Origin: Fredinandcohnia humi
Lineage (GTDB): Bacteria > Bacillota > Bacilli > Bacillales > Bacillaceae_L
DNA: 64,000 nt
Direction: 5' to 3'
NCBI RefSeq assembly: GCF_001439915.1
Contig: NZ_LMBW01000010.1
Coordinates: forward strand, 832-64,831
Of the stretch, positions 33,297-41,871 are shown piece after piece. The position numbers were made by a program, and so were the translations under genes. The notes under the pieces were generated by a model, which had not been told where the DNA came from, made no database searches, and worked only from the letters and a program-made list of their open reading frames with translations. Positions within the stretch are counted from its first letter, which is position 1. Every line of letters begins with the position of its first letter.

Positions 33297-33791
33297 CTAG
33301 TTCAGCTCGAATGGGGGGTATGCAAGTTTTTCAGGATGAACACTGAACTCGGAGGATATCCCAGGTTTGTTTCCGCGCGGATCAAGGTGGAACCATTGAT
33401 CCGATTCATTCGAATACACTGCATTTAAACCGTGTAAAGCATAGCCAGACTCCGGGGTGCCTTTTCGTGTTACACGTTGATAACAAAATCCAGACGGAAT
33501 GCCCATTCCTCTTAAAAAAGCAGCGAGCAAATGGGCTTTTGCAAAGCAAATTCCTTCTCTTTTTTCTAATGTTTCTGATGCAAGAACAGTAGCAATTGTA
33601 CTATTAATATCAAAAGAGTGTTTTATTTCATCGCGAACAAATTCAAAAGCTAATTTTGCCCATTCCTGTTTTGTATTTCCTCTCTGCTGGAATTCCATTA
33701 TTTTCGTTTGGATTATTGGATTATTATAGTCTATAATTTTACTTTGTTGTAAATATGATTCTATATTTTTATTTATCAAAACGAGTTTCAA
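33297..33791 (-). CDS. Transglutaminase-like cysteine protease-fold protein
   Basis: A 164-residue protein with the transglutaminase-core triad: Cys in REGICFAKAHLLAAFLRGMG (near residue 82), His in GYALHGLNAVY (near 121) and Asp in WFHLDPRG (near 136). It is close to the small YebA/TgpA-like domain proteins of Bacillaceae that act on peptides or amides. It starts with TTG 33791 behind GGGGTGA. There is no signal peptide, so it should be cytoplasmic. The substrate is unknown; it is a single gene. Confidence 0.82.
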   Translation of the reverse strand: MKLVLINKNIESYLQQSKIIDYNNPIIQTKIMEFQQRGNTKQEWAKLAFEFVRDEIKHSFDINSTIATVLASETLEKREGICFAKAHLLAAFLRGMGIPSGFCYQRVTRKGTPESGYALHGLNAVYSNESDQWFHLDPRGNKPGISSEFSVHPEKLAYPPFELN

Positions 33792-33995
33792 GAAAAGTCA
33801 CCCCAATTTAGAGGTTATTTGCTAAAATTATAGCACATGAAGAACTGGGGAAATTTGAAGATTGTGCGAATAATTTGAATTACCTTTTTAGGTGGTTATA
33901 ATTAAAATAAATCCCTATTACGTGCTAAAATGCACGCCAGATAACTTGTACATGTGGTATTCTTATTATATATAACTGTTGGAGGTTTTTTGAAA

Positions 33996-35168
33996 ATGCA
34001 ACGAACTATAGATGATGAAAAAAATCCAAAAAAGCCTGTTCCGGCGACATATTCAAGAACAAATCCATTTCCAGCAAAGGTTCTTAAGAACATTGACTTA
34101 AATGGAGAAGGCTCAAGTAAAGAAACAAGACATATTGAATTATCATTAGAAGGATCTGGATTTTCCTATATTCCTGGGGATACCCTCGGAATCGCTCCTT
34201 CCAATGATCCAGAATTAGTCGCAACCCTTCTTGAAGAAATGAAGTGGGATGCAGACGAAGAAGTAACCGTTGGTCGTCAAGGAGAGTCAATGCCACTTAA
34301 AGAAGCATTGGAAACTTACCTTGATATTACTTTGTTATCAAGGAAGATGTTACAAACTGCGGCAACATTCACGGACAACGAAGAACTCCAGAAGCTTGTA
34401 GAAGATGCAGTAGCACTTAAAGAATATATCGATGGGCGTGACCTACTCGATATGCTACGTGATTTTGGCCCATGGAAGGTTTCAGCACAAGAAATCGTTG
34501 CCTTACTGCGAAAAATGATCCCAAGACTTTATTCGATTGCAAGCAGTTTAGCTGCACATCCCGATGAAGTTCATTTAACAATCGGTGCTGTTCGTTATAC
34601 AGCGCACGGACGTGAACGCAAAGGGGTTTGCTCTGTTCAATGTTCGGAACGTGTTCAGGAAGGTGATACACTTCCCGTATTTGTTCAAATAAATAAACAC
34701 TTCCATTTACCGCAAGACTTGGATAAAGATGTGATTATGGTTGGACCTGGTACAGGAATTGCACCATTCCGTTCATTTATCGAAGAACTTGCGATAAATA
34801 AGACTTCAGGCCGTTCGTGGTTATTCTTCGGAGACCAGCATGAAGCTACTGATTTCCTATATCAAGACGAATTGAAAAAATATCAACAAGACGGAATTCT
34901 AACCAAAATTGATGTTGCTTTCTCTCGTGATTCAGATCAAAAAGTTTATGTGCAGCATAAGATGCTTGAGCACGGCAAAGAGTTGTTCGAATGGATTGAA
35001 AATGGTGCCTATTTCTACGTGTGTGGAGATAAAGACCATATGGCAAAAGACGTGAACGATGCCCTTTTAACAATTATTGAACAAGCGGGCAACATGGACA
35101 GAGAAGCAGCCGAAGCTTATTTAAAAGAAATGAAAACACAAGGTCGTTACCTGCGTGATGTGTATTAA
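33996..35168 (+). CDS. CysJ-like flavoprotein reductase without a flavodoxin domain
   Basis: A 390-residue protein with the FAD- and NADPH-binding modules of sulfite reductase flavoprotein (CysJ) and cytochrome P450 reductase. It shows RHIELSLEGSGFSYIPGDTLG, the FAD motif RLYSIASS (about 183-190), GVCSVQCSERV, the NADPH motif VGPGTGIAPFRSFIEEL and a terminal GRYLRDVY as in CysJ. The N-terminal FMN flavodoxin domain (about 200 residues) is absent, and no CysI hemoprotein gene lies nearby. It may transfer electrons from NADPH to a separate flavodoxin or other partner. ATG 33996 follows TGGAGG by about 10 bases. A strong terminator follows. Confidence 0.88.
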   Translation: MQRTIDDEKNPKKPVPATYSRTNPFPAKVLKNIDLNGEGSSKETRHIELSLEGSGFSYIPGDTLGIAPSNDPELVATLLEEMKWDADEEVTVGRQGESMPLKEALETYLDITLLSRKMLQTAATFTDNEELQKLVEDAVALKEYIDGRDLLDMLRDFGPWKVSAQEIVALLRKMIPRLYSIASSLAAHPDEVHLTIGAVRYTAHGRERKGVCSVQCSERVQEGDTLPVFVQINKHFHLPQDLDKDVIMVGPGTGIAPFRSFIEELAINKTSGRSWLFFGDQHEATDFLYQDELKKYQQDGILTKIDVAFSRDSDQKVYVQHKMLEHGKELFEWIENGAYFYVCGDKDHMAKDVNDALLTIIEQAGNMDREAAEAYLKEMKTQGRYLRDVY

Positions 35169-35186
35169 TAGATAGTTTGGAAATAG

Positions 35187-35215
35187 CCCCCTCGCCAAGT
35201 GCGAGGGGTATTTTC
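35187..35215 (+). terminator. Intrinsic terminator after the CysJ-like gene
   Basis: CCCCTCGC (35188-35195) pairs perfectly with GCGAGGGG (35201-35208), then TATTTT. Confidence 0.88.
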
Positions 35216-35240
35216 GTTTAGCTACAGGATAAAAAGGTGG

Positions 35241-35475
35241 CTGGGACGATAGACCTGTCGATCGAAAACAAAGGCAAAGTTGTTTTTGATATTCCAGCGG
35301 GGACCTTGTCTTACAAGTACAAACTGGTTTTTGTGGAACAGAAACTGGAGAAATTTCACTGCAATAATAGGGGCAAGGTGCTAGTAACCAGAAAAGGAAA
35401 AATAAGCGGAGATTTTCCGATTAAATATAGAATGGAGCTCGTTTCGGGGGATATAAGGGGAGGTTTTCCGACTAT
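35241..35475. repeat. Repeat-rich gap: partial GGGAC repeat and second CGGAnTTTTCCG cluster
   Basis: A partial B copy, CTGGGACGATAGACCTGTCG, is at 35241-35260. The CGGAGATTTTCCG type units follow at 35394-35475, sharing long segments with 32530-32615. An 84-residue open frame through this region is a by-product. The remaining bases to 35612 show no recognised signal. Confidence 0.7.
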
Positions 35476-35612
35476 GCATCAGCTCGGGTGATTTATCTGA
35501 ACTCGGGACCCTTTACAAGGAATGCGGGTGTTTTTTTGCTTTAACCAGATTAATCCAAGCATTAGTGGAATGCAAATAAAAAAGATCAGTGCTGTAACCG
35601 CAACTGATCTCC

Positions 35613-36143
35613 TTAAGTGAGAGGCGTGACGACGGACCTTTCCCTTTCACCCAGAAAAATCTTCAATTGTTTCCTTGCCCGATAAATTCTTGTTTTGACC
35701 GTGCAGGGCTTGAGGTTGAGGACGTGGGCAATTTGGTTTTCTTTTAATCCATGCCATATTTTAAGGGAAAGTACTTCCTGGTATTCTTTTCGCAGCTTTC
35801 GAATGGCATGATTGATTTGTTCCATTACGAAGACTGTTTCTACTTCTTCCTCTACATTTTGTTTCATTGCTGTTCCTAAGGATTCAATCATTTCTTGCTC
35901 CATTGGGATTCCCTTCTTGTTTCTTTCCATCCGGACAAAATCAATCGCCGTTCTGGTCGCAATAGTAGACAGCCAAGCTCCCATTTTGCTTTCGTCCTCA
36001 ATCGTATCCATTTTATTTACCGCCTTAATAAACGTTTCCTGGACAATATCTTCCGCCATATGTATGTCCCTGCTAATCGAATAACTAATTCGAAACAGAC
36101 GAGCATAGTATTCGTGATAGATCTTTGTAAAATTAAATTCCAT
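35613..36143 (-). CDS. ECF-subfamily RNA polymerase sigma factor
   Basis: A 176-residue group-4 sigma factor. Region 2 reads FRISYSISRDIHMAEDIVQE then TFIKAVNKMDT (about 17-47), with WLSTIATRTAIDFVR completing it. Region 4 has the HTH, LRKEYQEVLSLKIWHGLKE, then NQIAHVLNLKPCTVKTRIYR and ARKQLK (about 115-163). The last residues (RERSVVTPLT) are coded by a GGGAC-family repeat copy, so the natural C-terminus was probably altered by it. No anti-sigma gene is adjacent; the two-component pair upstream on the same strand may share its regulon. The start follows a GGGGG-type site. Confidence 0.88.
   Translation of the reverse strand: MEFNFTKIYHEYYARLFRISYSISRDIHMAEDIVQETFIKAVNKMDTIEDESKMGAWLSTIATRTAIDFVRMERNKKGIPMEQEMIESLGTAMKQNVEEEVETVFVMEQINHAIRKLRKEYQEVLSLKIWHGLKENQIAHVLNLKPCTVKTRIYRARKQLKIFLGERERSVVTPLT
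35625..35654. repeat. GGGAC/GTCCC dispersed repeat, B copy at the end of the sigma gene
   Basis: GACGACGGACCTTTCCCTTT followed by CACCC; degenerate. It overlaps the last codons of the ECF sigma gene. Confidence 0.6.
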
Positions 36144-36170
36144 AAAAAAAACACCCCCTTTGGTTTTGGA

Positions 36171-36226
36171 ATGGAGGGGAAGGTTCCCTGTTCTACTGGG
36201 TCAATGGACCTGTCCCTCCGTCCCAC
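36171..36226. repeat. GGGAC/GTCCC dispersed repeat, degenerate A plus B copy
   Basis: GAGGGGAAGGTTCCCTGTTC is a decayed A-type half. The B copy TGGGTCAATGGACCTGTCCC then TCCGTCCCA follows at 36197-36226. It lies between the sensor kinase stop and the sigma factor start. Confidence 0.78.
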
Positions 36227-38460
36227 TACATCAATGACAAAGTAATTTTCACTTTAAATAGGTCGCCGTCTGTTTCAATTTCAAGATTTCCATGGTGGAG
36301 GTCGATGATGGACTGGGCGATGGCGAGTCCTAGTCCAGAGCCGTCCGTGTGACGGGATGTATCACTCCGTTTGAAACGTTCGAAAAGCTCGTCGCTGTTT
36401 TCATTTATTTCGTATTTTGATACATTTTTAAACGTAATGATTGCTTGATTTTCAATCGTGTTCGTCGAAATATAAACTCGTGAATTTTCAAGTGAATACT
36501 TAAAAATGTTTCCAAGTAAATTATCAAATACACGCCACATTTTTTGTCCGTCCACAAGTGCGTAGAGTGGTTTCTCACCGTTCGTCACACGGAATTGCAG
36601 GTTGGATGAGTTAATCGTGTCATCATGTTCTGCAAGCGCCTGTTGTAAAAGCTGAACGAGGTCAACCTTCTCCAAGTGTAATTCGATATTTCCACTAGCC
36701 ATTTTTGATACTTCAAATAAATCATCAATGAGCACTTTTAACCGTTTTGACTTACGGTCGATGATTTCAAGATAAGCTGAGCGATCCTCATCAGATAGAT
36801 TTTGAGTTTTCAATAGCTCCGTATACGTAATAATCGAAGTTAAAGGTGTTCTGAGGTCATGACTTACATTGGTGATGAGCTCCGTCTTTAACCTTTCGCT
36901 TTTTGCTTGTTCATTTTGAGAAGTTTTTACACCGTGCTTTAACATATTGATATTTCCTGCTAAAGTCGCAAACACAGATTCCCCATTGACAGGAAGGTCC
37001 TCGCCTAATTTACCAGCCGCTAACTCATCTGTCTTCTCCACAATTTTATTAAAATACCCAACCTTCTTGACCAAGGCAAAGAATAGCGGGATTCCGATAA
37101 ACCCAAGTGTCAATATATAAAGCAGGAAGAAAAAAGGGTTTATAAAAATTGAAATGACTCCAAAACCTAAACCAAAGACGATGACTAGAACGACAACAAC
37201 CTGGGTCCTTGAACTCTGATTTAAAAATGTTTCCTTAAGACTTTGTTTTCCTTTTTTAAAAAGGACGACAATCCCTTTTTCTGCTTTGCTGACGAGGCCA
37301 TTTTCCCATTCGTTCTTTACATTTTGCCAATCCCTTAATTCAGTAAAAAGATATTTCCCTTGTAGATAAGTAAGGCCTAGAAAACAAGCTCCGATTACGA
37401 GAACGACACCCGGCCCCACTGCATGATAAGGATTATCGAGAACATAATAGAATTCGTTCACAGCATAAAACATACAGAATATCGAAACCAAACCCGCCAG
37501 AATAAAAAAGATTACACGTGAATCAATTGGGAGTGTATTGTAATAGGGTCTCCATTTTTCAATTTCAGCTGGAACAGCTTGCACCTTTTTACCAAGAACA
37601 TAAGAAAAAATGAGGGCTAGAAGGCTTGTTAAGGCAGTAACCAATAAAATCAGTTGCTTTTTTCGGTAGGTGTCATATTGCATAATCAGAGGATTTGATG
37701 CATCTCCTGTTGTTGACACTGCAATTTTTCCATCGAGAGTTCCTATATCAACAGGAATAATCGATTCAAGTAATTCCTCATATTGGTAGGAACCAAAAGA
37801 AACAATATGGTCTCTAGTGATTGTATAATTGGTTAGAAAATAGGCACTTTCTTCGTTCATAGCCGTTTCGACTGATTCATCACGTTTTATATTCGTATAT
37901 ATTTTTCCGGTTGTAGGATTTGTAAAATAATAAAGGAACTCTTTTTTGTATGTAGCATAATCAGACTTGTAACCCTCTTTTGCTTTATAAAATTCATCAA
38001 TGCTTTTCTCTTTTTCTTTAATAATCTTGTTTTTTACATAGTCATCACTCTTAAAATTTTTCGTAATGTCTTCTATTTTCTTATCTCTTTCAGCGCTGTA
38101 GGCTTCGACTATATCTGGGTAATTCGCATCCACTGCCTCCTGAATTTTCCCTTCATATTGAGAGTTTATATTTTCAATCTGTTGAGGGAGGTCGCCATAG
38201 CGATAACGGTGTTCATGAATTTCATCTTCGGAAACGGTAATTGCTTCTTTCGCTTTATCTGATTGGACATCGGCCAGCTCAAACATACTTATCAATCCGG
38301 AAAACTGCTCGAGTTCTTCTTGAAAATTTGGTGTGCGAAAATAATCCTTATATTTATAATCGCTGCCATGGACAATTACGGACAAAAGACCACAAAGACC
38401 AAACGTATACAAAAGTGCGATGAAGCCAATTGTAATTTTACCTTTCCATTTTGTAGCCAA
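36226..38460 (-). CDS. Membrane sensor histidine kinase
   Basis: A 744-residue kinase. An N-terminal anchor (about 10-30) precedes a large extracytoplasmic domain (about 31-265). Five to six membrane spans follow (between about 268 and 460), then a HAMP-like linker, the H-box NVSHDLRTPLTSIITYTELL (His near 528), N-box FDNLLGNIFKYSLENS and G-box GSGLGLAIAQSIIDLHHG. The many central spans are unusual; most Bacillus kinases have two. TTG 38460 overlaps the response regulator's end by 23 bases, behind AAAGGTGG, so both are co-translated. The signal is unknown. Confidence 0.88.
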   Translation of the reverse strand: MATKWKGKITIGFIALLYTFGLCGLLSVIVHGSDYKYKDYFRTPNFQEELEQFSGLISMFELADVQSDKAKEAITVSEDEIHEHRYRYGDLPQQIENINSQYEGKIQEAVDANYPDIVEAYSAERDKKIEDITKNFKSDDYVKNKIIKEKEKSIDEFYKAKEGYKSDYATYKKEFLYYFTNPTTGKIYTNIKRDESVETAMNEESAYFLTNYTITRDHIVSFGSYQYEELLESIIPVDIGTLDGKIAVSTTGDASNPLIMQYDTYRKKQLILLVTALTSLLALIFSYVLGKKVQAVPAEIEKWRPYYNTLPIDSRVIFFILAGLVSIFCMFYAVNEFYYVLDNPYHAVGPGVVLVIGACFLGLTYLQGKYLFTELRDWQNVKNEWENGLVSKAEKGIVVLFKKGKQSLKETFLNQSSRTQVVVVLVIVFGLGFGVISIFINPFFFLLYILTLGFIGIPLFFALVKKVGYFNKIVEKTDELAAGKLGEDLPVNGESVFATLAGNINMLKHGVKTSQNEQAKSERLKTELITNVSHDLRTPLTSIITYTELLKTQNLSDEDRSAYLEIIDRKSKRLKVLIDDLFEVSKMASGNIELHLEKVDLVQLLQQALAEHDDTINSSNLQFRVTNGEKPLYALVDGQKMWRVFDNLLGNIFKYSLENSRVYISTNTIENQAIITFKNVSKYEINENSDELFERFKRSDTSRHTDGSGLGLAIAQSIIDLHHGNLEIETDGDLFKVKITLSLM

Positions 38461-39130
38461 TACCCCATACCACCTTTAAATATCTAGGATTTTTCGCATC
38501 AATTTCAATTTTTTCACGGATTTTCCGGATATGAACGGCAACCGTATTTTCCGCGTTATAACTAGGTTCCTTCCATACACGTTCATAGATTTCGGTGATG
38601 GAAAACACCCGACCTGCATGGGTCATAAGCAATTCAACGATTTTATATTCGATCGGGGTCAGCTTCACAGGCTCTCCGTGAACAGCCACTTCCTTTGCAA
38701 CTTGGTCAAGAGTCAATCCATTTAGGTCAATCACCTTTTTGGCACCTTCATAGGTACCAAATGTGACATATCGCCTCAACTGGGATTTGACGCGGGCCAC
38801 TAGCTCCATCGGATTGAACGGCTTAGTTACATAATCATCTGCGCCAACTTGCAGCCCTAGAATCTTATCTGTATCCTCACTTTTTGCGCTTAGAATGATG
38901 ATGGGAATATTATTGGTTTCACGGATTTTAAAAGTTGCCGAAATCCCATCAAGCTTAGGCATCATCACGTCCAAAATAATCAGATGAACCTGGTTTTCAT
39001 GTAAAATCTCCAATGCCTCGATTCCATCTTTAGCCTTCAAAACAGTAATCCCTTCATTTTTCAAGTAAATCTCTATCGCATCCCGAATCTCTTTTTCATC
39101 ATCCACAACCAGTACAAAATAATGATCCAT
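38438..39130 (-). CDS. OmpR/PhoB-family response regulator
   Basis: A 230-residue regulator. The receiver domain (1-120) starts MDHYFVLVVDDEKEIRDAIE, has the phospho-Asp in LIILDVMMPKLDG (about 50-62), and the KPF motif YVTKPFNPMELVAR with Lys near 102. The winged-helix DNA-binding domain (about 135-230) ends IRKIREKIEIDAKNPRYLKV then VWGIGYKME. It partners with the overlapping kinase gene downstream. Confidence 0.93.
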   Translation of the reverse strand: MDHYFVLVVDDEKEIRDAIEIYLKNEGITVLKAKDGIEALEILHENQVHLIILDVMMPKLDGISATFKIRETNNIPIIILSAKSEDTDKILGLQVGADDYVTKPFNPMELVARVKSQLRRYVTFGTYEGAKKVIDLNGLTLDQVAKEVAVHGEPVKLTPIEYKIVELLMTHAGRVFSITEIYERVWKEPSYNAENTVAVHIRKIREKIEIDAKNPRYLKVVWGIGYKMER

Positions 39131-39297
39131 TTTTCACCCAACCTTCTAATCCGCTTTCATAGTTTCTATCATAACCGGTAAATCTTAACATTCCATATCA
39201 AAAACTCTTAAGAATTTCTTAATATTTTAGAAATCTAGGAAACTTATCTTTTATTTTATACTAGATGGATTAATAAGGAAGAGAGTAGTTTGAGATA

Positions 39298-41301
39298 ATG
39301 GACGTGAAATTTGTCGAAGATTGTAAAACAATCTATAATGAGGGTGTACTGTTACCCTTTTCAGAGAAGGAGGTTCGTGAATTGTTTTCACATAGACAAA
39401 AGGAAATTATCTTAGGGTTATCAAAAGTCAATGAAATCGTAACTTCAGATTGGATTGCTAAGAATTTAGGAATTAGTGATAGAACCGTTCGAAGTGAGAT
39501 AAAAAATGTACAAAAAGAGTCCGCTCAATATGGTATATCCATTGAATCGATTCGTGGTAAGGGCTATCAGTTAAAAATCGATAATGAACAATTATATAAA
39601 ACATATTTTAATCAATGGACGAAAGAAATGAAAGGTGAATCCGTTGATTTTTCAAATCCAAAGGATCGAGTTTTATATTTGCTAAAAAGATTATTGCTTG
39701 AACAAATTGAGATTAAGCTTGAAGTGATTGAAGATGAGATGTTTGTTTCAAAATCAACGATACAAAATGATTTAAAAGAAGTAAAAACTATTTTGGGTAA
39801 ATATAACCTGCAATTAGTGAACCGACCTCATTATGGGGTATATGTTGAGGGCGAAGAGTATATGAAAAGATTATGCTTGTCTAACAATATATTAAATAGA
39901 AATCAAGACTTCACAATTAAAGATGAATCATTTCAAGTTATTGACCAGACTATTTTTGAAGAAATTAAGGAAATAATCATTAAGAAAGTTATTAAATATA
40001 AAATTGAAATATCAGATATTGCCCTTGAGAATTTGGCAACACATATTTCAATAGCTTGTCTTAGAATTAAGGAAGGATTTGTGATTGCTAAATTTGATCA
40101 GTTGTGGGAAAAAGAATATCCTTTTGAAAAAATAGTAGCAACTGAAATTGTGAAAAATGTAGAAGAAGTTACGGATCTAACCTTCCCTGAAGCAGAAGTA
40201 GACTATATTATCGTTCATTTATTAGGTACAAAGCTATTGGCGAAAGATAAGCTATCGAAATATAGTGGTTATGACCATGTCGCCAAAATAATCGAAACGA
40301 TATTGGAAAAATTGAAATCCGATTTTAATTGGGATTTAAAGGATGATTTTGAATTCATTCAAGCCCTAACATTACATATTCGTCCCGCAATGAATAGGCT
40401 TAGATATGGATTGAATATAAGGAATCCCTTATTAGATGAAATCAAGATAAAATATCCTGTTGCATTTGAAGGTGCTGTACTAGCGGGAAAATGTATTGAG
40501 GATTATTTATCAAAAGATGTAGGGGAACATGAGATCGGTTATATTGCACTCCATATTGGCGCAGCATTAGAAAGAAGAAAGTCGCGACAAGAAAATGTGA
40601 AAAGGGCGCTAATTGTTTGTGCGTCAGGTGTTGGAAGTTCAAAATTACTTTATTATAAATTAAAAAACATATTTCGAAATGAATTAGATATAGTAGGTAC
40701 AACAAACTATTATCAATTAAAAAAATATGATTTTAATTCAATTGACCTTATTATTAGTACGATTCCTATTAATGAAGATCTTGGATTACCAGTACAAGTT
40801 GTCAATACATTTATAGATGAAAATGACATTGAGGAAATTAAGAGTCATTTGGTTTTCGATAAATGCAATGAAGAAGGCTCTTTTTTATCTCCAGACAGAA
40901 TTTTTATCCATCAAGAATTAAATGATAGAGAAAGTGTCATTCATTTTATGTGTGATCAATTAAGTAAACAAAGAGTTGTTCCAGAAGACTATGAAAAGCT
41001 TGTAACTGAAAGAGAATTACTAGCTCCAACTAGTTTTGGAAATTTAGTTGCCATTCCACATCCATTAACCCCAGTAACGGAAGAAACCTTTTTAACAATA
41101 TGCACATTAAAACGGCCCATCTACTGGAGTAATAATCAGATGGTACAATTCGTCTGTTTATTAAATATAAGTAAAGGTCCTAAGGGTGAGCTTGATCACA
41201 TGTACCAAACATTGATTTCAATTATGGAGGACAAAACGGCTGTTGAAGGGCTAATAAAAAGCCACTCCAGAAAAGAAATAATGAAAATAATGAATTTGTA
41301 A
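39298..41301 (+). CDS. licR: BglG/LicR-type PTS-regulated transcriptional activator
   Basis: A 667-residue multidomain regulator. There is an N-terminal HTH (SDWIAKNLGISDRTVRSEIK, about 52-71), a second HTH region (about 118-155), PRD1 and PRD2 (about 195-400, each with paired histidines such as THISIACLR and HIRPAMNRL), a PTS IIB-like domain (VCASGVGSSKLLYYKLKNIF, Cys near 442), and a IIA-type domain (about 525-665, with FGNLVAIPHPLTP and His near 584). This is the LicR/MtlR architecture, activated by loss of phosphorylation when substrate is transported. It directly precedes a lichenan/cellobiose-type PTS operon. ATG 39298 follows AGGAAGAG. Confidence 0.9.
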   Translation: MDVKFVEDCKTIYNEGVLLPFSEKEVRELFSHRQKEIILGLSKVNEIVTSDWIAKNLGISDRTVRSEIKNVQKESAQYGISIESIRGKGYQLKIDNEQLYKTYFNQWTKEMKGESVDFSNPKDRVLYLLKRLLLEQIEIKLEVIEDEMFVSKSTIQNDLKEVKTILGKYNLQLVNRPHYGVYVEGEEYMKRLCLSNNILNRNQDFTIKDESFQVIDQTIFEEIKEIIIKKVIKYKIEISDIALENLATHISIACLRIKEGFVIAKFDQLWEKEYPFEKIVATEIVKNVEEVTDLTFPEAEVDYIIVHLLGTKLLAKDKLSKYSGYDHVAKIIETILEKLKSDFNWDLKDDFEFIQALTLHIRPAMNRLRYGLNIRNPLLDEIKIKYPVAFEGAVLAGKCIEDYLSKDVGEHEIGYIALHIGAALERRKSRQENVKRALIVCASGVGSSKLLYYKLKNIFRNELDIVGTTNYYQLKKYDFNSIDLIISTIPINEDLGLPVQVVNTFIDENDIEEIKSHLVFDKCNEEGSFLSPDRIFIHQELNDRESVIHFMCDQLSKQRVVPEDYEKLVTERELLAPTSFGNLVAIPHPLTPVTEETFLTICTLKRPIYWSNNQMVQFVCLLNISKGPKGELDHMYQTLISIMEDKTAVEGLIKSHSRKEIMKIMNL

Positions 41302-41305
41302 AATC

Positions 41306-41336
41306 AAAACTGACCATCAAAAATGGTCAGTTTTTG
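41306..41336 (+). terminator. Intrinsic terminator after licR
   Basis: AAAACTGACCAT (41306-41317) pairs perfectly with ATGGTCAGTTTT (41323-41334), then T. It separates the regulator from the PTS operon. Confidence 0.9.
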
Positions 41337-41483
41337 TGTTTGGAATTAACAGTTTCAAATTAACAATTATTACAGTTGTGTAAAAATTGCCGTTGATCAA
41401 AGGAAAATGATTCGATTTAATATGTAGGATTTAAGGACTATGATTAATTTGTAGATAAAAATAGATTATTGGAGGAATTAGAT

Positions 41484-41801
41484 ATGAGAACAATCATGTT
41501 AGTTTGTGCTCTTGGAATGAGTACAAGTTTATTAGTTACAAAAATGAAGGATGCAGCCGCAAAAAAAGGAATTGAAAGCGATATCTTTGCCGTCTCAGCA
41601 TCAGAAGTGGATGATGTATTAGAACAGAAAAATGTTGACGTTTTCCTGCTTGGGCCACAAGTGAAATTCATGAAAAAACAATTTGAACCAAAAGTAGCAG
41701 AAAAAAATATCCCAATTGATGTTATCAACATGCAGCACTATGGCATGATGGACGGTGAAAAAGTATTAGAGCAAGCAATTGAACTAATCGAAAATAAATA
41801 A
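41484..41801 (+). CDS. licB: PTS system cellobiose/lichenan-type IIB component
   Basis: A 105-residue IIB protein of the Lac family. The phosphocysteine is in MLVCALGMSTSLLVTKM (Cys near residue 8), followed by LLGPQVKFMKKQFEP. It passes phosphate from IIA to the incoming sugar. ATG 41484 follows TTGGAGG. An imperfect hairpin with a T-run (about 41801-41829) between it and the IIC gene may tune expression. Confidence 0.93.
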   Translation: MRTIMLVCALGMSTSLLVTKMKDAAAKKGIESDIFAVSASEVDDVLEQKNVDVFLLGPQVKFMKKQFEPKVAEKNIPIDVINMQHYGMMDGEKVLEQAIELIENK

Positions 41802-41871
41802 AACCATCTTAAATTGATGCGTTTTTTTGAAATAATGAAATTATATACTTTCCGCTTTAGGAGGAAAACGA

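Noticed and set aside
35237-35491. An 84-codon plus-strand frame
   Set aside because: It runs through repeat units of two families and lacks a ribosome site.
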